Origin: Bacteroidales bacterium 45-6
GTDB lineage: Bacteria > Bacteroidota > Bacteroidia > Bacteroidales > Dysgonomonadaceae
Assembly (NCBI GenBank): GCA_001897035.1
Contig: MKRS01000408.1
Location: 1-8,616 of the forward strand
Direction: 5' to 3'
Length of the DNA stretch: 8,616 bases
Part shown: piece by piece, positions 5,851 to 8,616 of the stretch
Layout of the letters: each line of letters starts with the position of its first letter
Position numbering within the stretch: the stretch's first letter is position 1
The notes under the pieces: generated by a model
Databases searched by the model: none
What the model was told of the DNA's origin: nothing
The model's input: the letters and a program-made list of their open reading frames with translations, nothing else
Position numbers and translations under genes: made by a program

Positions 5851-7917
5851 ATGAAAAAAGTAATACCCACATTCCTCGTCTTATTCTTCTTCAGTTCGCT
5901 CGCCTGTTTCTCCTCCAACAAAAGCATTTATGTGCCATCGTCGATGGGAGACCCGAACAATGCGAACAACAGCTGGACTTACACCCGCAGCAAGCAATCC
6001 GCCAATTGGATCATCTTTTGGGAGGCCGGATATGGGGCGAACCCGAATTCCACTTCGCTCAGCACAGACTATCGCATAGATGTTGACAACCTCTTGCAGT
6101 TAGCCGAGAATGCCTTCAACTTCTACACCGACTCACTCAAGTTCACCAAACGGGGTTCGTCCAAAACAGACCAGTACAAAATGATAATCCGCCTCCGGTA
6201 CACCCGGGATTGGGAAGCTACCGGCTCCGGGGTTGACAACACGATCGGAATGCTCACGCTGACAGCCTGGTCTGCTCAAGTAGCCGGTCACACCTTGGCA
6301 CACGAAGTGGGCCATTGCTTCCAATACCAGGTGCACTGCGACAACAACGACCTAAACGGCTGGATGTATGGCTTTGGTCCCAACGGCAGCGGAGGAAACT
6401 GCTGGTGGGAACAATGCGCCCAATGGCAAGGATACAAGATTTATCCCGAGAAGCAATTCACCGATGCTGACTTTAGCACCTACCTGACCTACGCCCACAA
6501 ACACATCCTGCATGAAACACCCCGTTACAGCAATTATTTCATCCAGGACTACTGGACTATGCTCCATGGAATGGATTTTATCGGCCGCATGTGGAACGAA
6601 TCCAAAAGCCCGGAAGACCCCGTCGAAGCCTACCAACGCATGACCAAGATCACGCAATCGGCATTCTGTGATGAAATGTATGACTGTGCCGCCCGTTTTG
6701 CAAGTTGGGACATTCCTGCTCTCCGTTCTTATGGCGAAAGCAAGATCGACGCAAGGCCTCAGACCAAGATGAACCGGCAGAGCGACGGCTATTGGCAAGT
6801 CGATTCCTTGTCGTGCCCCGAGAACTATGGATACAACGTAATCCGGCTGAATGTTCCCTCAAATTCAAACAAAGTGAAAGCCTATTTCCAAGGACTTGCA
6901 GGAAGCACTGGATTCCGCAAATTGCTCTATGGCTATGCAGAATGGCGGTACGGATTCGTCGCACTGCTCGAAAACGGACAGCGAGTTTACAGCCCGATGC
7001 AAACGGCTCGCTATCTCAGCCCGAAAGACACGGTCGAGTTTACAGCCCCAACCAATTGCAAGCGCTTGTGGTTTGTTGTAAGCGGAGCTCCGAAAGCCCA
7101 TTGGAGACATGCTTGGGACAATGACGACAGCAACGACGAACAATGGCCTTACAAAGTAAAATTCGACAACTCCAACCTTTATGGCACATTCGATTATAGC
7201 AACACGGATGTTGCCCACAACGACACCTTGACCTACAACCTCACCCAGGCTCCTTTCGTTGGAAGCACTTCGAGTGCATACCCAAGCACTCCGGTGTATC
7301 CGGACATGGCACGTGTGGCGCAAGCCTTCCGCTTGCAGCTTTCCGACATCGCCGGGCTATACGGCTCGAAAATAAGCTATTGTGCTGTGAATCCTAACGG
7401 AACGCTGAACTATACCTCCACGGCAAATGCCCCGGGACATTGGTTCAACAAAACAGGATACACCACCAACTGGGGAAATAGTTCCTACATCTTTTCCGAA
7501 TTGAACACGACAAGCTTTGCCTTCAGCATTGGCCAATACCCTAACTTATGCAAGGAGGGAGACAAATTCACCATCCGCCAAGCACTTCTTTACAAGCCCG
7601 ATGCAAGCAAAACTTACCAGGTAACATTTGTCTTCAACGTCACTGTTTCGGCGTCTTCAGGCATCGAAACAGAACGGGGAAACACCTCCTCTGAAGGAGT
7701 AGTTCTTGCTTATAGTTCAAACAATGTGTTGCATTTAAAGAAACTACCTGATGGTGGAAACGTCCGCATTTACGATTTGCTGGGTAAATCGGTGTTGAGC
7801 CAAGTCATATCCGACAATACGCTTTCTGTGAATTTACCTTCAGGAACATACATTGTACTTGTCAGCGATTCGCAGAAGAAAGTGGTTAGCCGCAACAAGG
7901 TTTTTGTGACGAAATAA
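5851..7917 (+). CDS. Secreted DUF6055-like HExxH metallopeptidase-like protein with DUF4859-like domain and T9SS sorting tail
   Basis: A 688-residue exported protein. The signal peptide covers about residues 1-19; SLAC at its end is a poor lipobox, and a T9SS substrate would normally use signal peptidase I. The N-terminal domain (about 25-300) resembles DUF6055, with zinc motif HEVGH at 151-155 preceded by AGHTLA. WWEQCAQW at 185-192 follows, with E187 a candidate third ligand as in gluzincins. A middle beta-rich part (about 315-440) is unassigned. Residues about 490-600 look like DUF4859: FRLQLSDIAGLYG, NAPGHWFNKTG (526-536), WGNSSYIFSEL and IGQYP (560-564). The last 75 residues have T9SS type A tail features: VRIYDLLGKSVLS (638-650) and LPSGTYIVLV (662-671). 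About a dozen Cys suggest disulfides. The protein would be exported to the cell surface or medium. Peptidase activity and substrate are inferred, not shown. It seems monocistronic, with its own leader and terminator. Confidence 0.82.
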   Translation: MKKVIPTFLVLFFFSSLACFSSNKSIYVPSSMGDPNNANNSWTYTRSKQSANWIIFWEAGYGANPNSTSLSTDYRIDVDNLLQLAENAFNFYTDSLKFTKRGSSKTDQYKMIIRLRYTRDWEATGSGVDNTIGMLTLTAWSAQVAGHTLAHEVGHCFQYQVHCDNNDLNGWMYGFGPNGSGGNCWWEQCAQWQGYKIYPEKQFTDADFSTYLTYAHKHILHETPRYSNYFIQDYWTMLHGMDFIGRMWNESKSPEDPVEAYQRMTKITQSAFCDEMYDCAARFASWDIPALRSYGESKIDARPQTKMNRQSDGYWQVDSLSCPENYGYNVIRLNVPSNSNKVKAYFQGLAGSTGFRKLLYGYAEWRYGFVALLENGQRVYSPMQTARYLSPKDTVEFTAPTNCKRLWFVVSGAPKAHWRHAWDNDDSNDEQWPYKVKFDNSNLYGTFDYSNTDVAHNDTLTYNLTQAPFVGSTSSAYPSTPVYPDMARVAQAFRLQLSDIAGLYGSKISYCAVNPNGTLNYTSTANAPGHWFNKTGYTTNWGNSSYIFSELNTTSFAFSIGQYPNLCKEGDKFTIRQALLYKPDASKTYQVTFVFNVTVSASSGIETERGNTSSEGVVLAYSSNNVLHLKKLPDGGNVRIYDLLGKSVLSQVISDNTLSVNLPSGTYIVLVSDSQKKVVSRNKVFVTK

Positions 7918-7920
7918 AAC

Positions 7921-7936
7921 TTTGATTATAATCAAA
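7921..7936. repeat. Perfect 16-base palindrome after the secreted protein gene
   Basis: TTTGATTATAATCAAA is its own reverse complement, with 8-base half sites and no spacer. It begins 3 bases after the TAA of the secreted protein gene and ends 5 bases before the terminator stem. As DNA it could be a dimeric-protein site. As RNA it could form only a weak AT stem with a tight loop. AT-rich palindromes also occur by chance. Confidence 0.6.
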
Positions 7937-7941
7937 ATGAG

Positions 7942-7987
7942 CAAAGGGTTGTCCGAGGTTTTCGGACAGCCCTTTGTTTCTATTTTT
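7942..7987. terminator. Strong bidirectional terminator between convergent genes
   Basis: Bases 7942-7956 pair with 7962-7976 in a 15-bp stem containing one G-T wobble (7949/7969) and a 5-base loop (GGTTT). On the + strand the stem is followed by TTTCTATTTTT (7977-7987). On the - strand it is followed by CTCATTTTGATTAT. It lies between the stop of the secreted protein gene (7917) and that of the leftward MFS gene (8003), so it can end both transcripts. Confidence 0.9.
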
Positions 7988-8002
7988 CAGATGTAATGCT
8001 TA

Positions 8003-8616
8003 CTATTGCTCTTTCTTCGCCTTTCCAAATTCCGGATCGATCTTCAGCAAGCTAACAGCTATCACCGGAATAATACTGCAAACAACTGCCCACACAAAGA
8101 AGTGGTTGTAGCCCAAGATTTCCTGCAACCAACCGGCAAACATACCCGGAAGCATCATGCCCAATGCCATGAAGCCCGTGCAGAAAGCGTAATGAGCCGT
8201 TTTGTGTTCTCCTTCCGAGAAATATATCAGGTAGAGCATATAGGCTGTGAAGCCAAACCCGTAGCCGAATTGCTCCACAAACACACAGGTATTGATAATG
8301 AAAAAGTTGTGTGTCTGTGAAAAACTCAAATAAACGAACGCCAAGATGGTGAGCAACATGCTGAGGGTCATGGGCCAAATCCATTTCTTCAAACCTCCTT
8401 TGGCTGCTGCAAACCCACCGATAATGCCGCCCAAAGTCAACCCGACAATCCCGATCGAACCATACACCAGGCCAACTTCTCCTGTAGTAAGCCCCAGTCC
8501 CCCCACATCGCGCGAATCCAAAAGAAAAGGATTAATCAGCTTCAACACCTGCGCCTCCGAAAAGCGGAAGGTCAGCATGAAAAAGATAGCGGCAAGCGCA
8601 TGGGGTTTCTTGAAAA
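8003..8616 (-). CDS. AmpG-like MFS transporter, C-terminal half, partial
   Basis: The reading frame is open to the right edge, so the 5' part is missing. The ATG at 8578 is internal: upstream in-frame codons continue FKKPHALAAIFF in register with the first visible membrane helix. The 203 visible residues hold about six membrane segments, corresponding to helices 7-12 of a 12-helix major facilitator. The motif FRFSEAQVLKLINPFLLD (visible residues 16-33) and the glycine-rich helix GSIGIVGLTLGGIIGGF resemble AmpG/PAT-family permeases, in which a charged helix-7 motif precedes NPF. The next helices contain CVFVEQFGYGFGFTAYML and GFMALGMMLPGMFAGWLQ. A short cytoplasmic tail (DPEFGKAKKEQ) ends the protein. 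AmpG proteins import muropeptides through the inner membrane, but many Bacteroidota relatives probably carry other glycans or oligosaccharides, so the substrate is left open. It converges on the secreted protein gene across a shared terminator. Confidence 0.85.
   Translation of the reverse strand, partial: FKKPHALAAIFFMLTFRFSEAQVLKLINPFLLDSRDVGGLGLTTGEVGLVYGSIGIVGLTLGGIIGGFAAAKGGLKKWIWPMTLSMLLTILAFVYLSFSQTHNFFIINTCVFVEQFGYGFGFTAYMLYLIYFSEGEHKTAHYAFCTGFMALGMMLPGMFAGWLQEILGYNHFFVWAVVCSIIPVIAVSLLKIDPEFGKAKKEQ

Noticed and set aside
8003..8578. Complete 191-residue protein starting at the ATG at 8578
   Set aside because: Upstream in-frame codons to the window edge continue a hydrophobic helix, and only the C-terminal half of an MFS fold is present, so the true start is outside the window.

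Overview
The window looks like a chromosomal stretch from a Bacteroidota bacterium, most likely of the order Bacteroidales. The reasons are a DUF4290 gene (a family known essentially from this phylum), a type IX secretion (T9SS) C-terminal sorting domain, promoter-like motifs of the TTTG / TAnnTTTG kind instead of -35/-10 boxes, and AT-rich start regions without Shine-Dalgarno sequences. Base composition is roughly balanced by eye. The T9SS tail argues against gut Bacteroides, which lack that system, and for an environmental or Porphyromonas/Paludibacter-like lineage. The lineage is an inference.

Layout. (1) Positions 1-133 hold the last 43 codons of an outer-membrane beta-barrel protein, probably a BamA/TamA (Omp85) homologue, on the + strand. 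(2) A small RDD-family membrane protein (356-835) follows, closed by a clear terminator at 859-900. (3) A PanE-type ketopantoate reductase (985-1905, start corrected downstream) runs + and converges on a periplasmic S41/CtpA-type protease (3683-1914, -), with 8 bases between the stop codons. (4) A 316-base divergent intergenic region carries a good Bacteroidota -7 box facing right. (5) A tight + strand cluster follows: DUF4290 gene, rimM (4-base overlap) and an IDI-like Nudix hydrolase (17-base gap). (6) After a 224-base leader with competing hairpins comes a large secreted protein (5851-7917): signal peptide, DUF6055-like HExxH metallopeptidase-like domain, DUF4859-like domain and T9SS tail. 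(7) A 16-base perfect palindrome and a 15-bp bidirectional terminator separate it from the C-terminal half of an AmpG-like MFS transporter (-, running off the right edge).

How the genes relate. Most of the window is housekeeping: outer-membrane assembly, pantothenate/CoA synthesis, envelope proteolysis and 30S ribosome maturation. No mobile element, CRISPR array, rRNA or tRNA was seen. The least characterised element is the secreted HExxH/DUF4859/T9SS protein, whose substrate cannot be read from the sequence. The direct DUF4290-rimM junction, without the murA gene I recall lying between them in Bacteroides-type genomes, is the most notable point of gene order.
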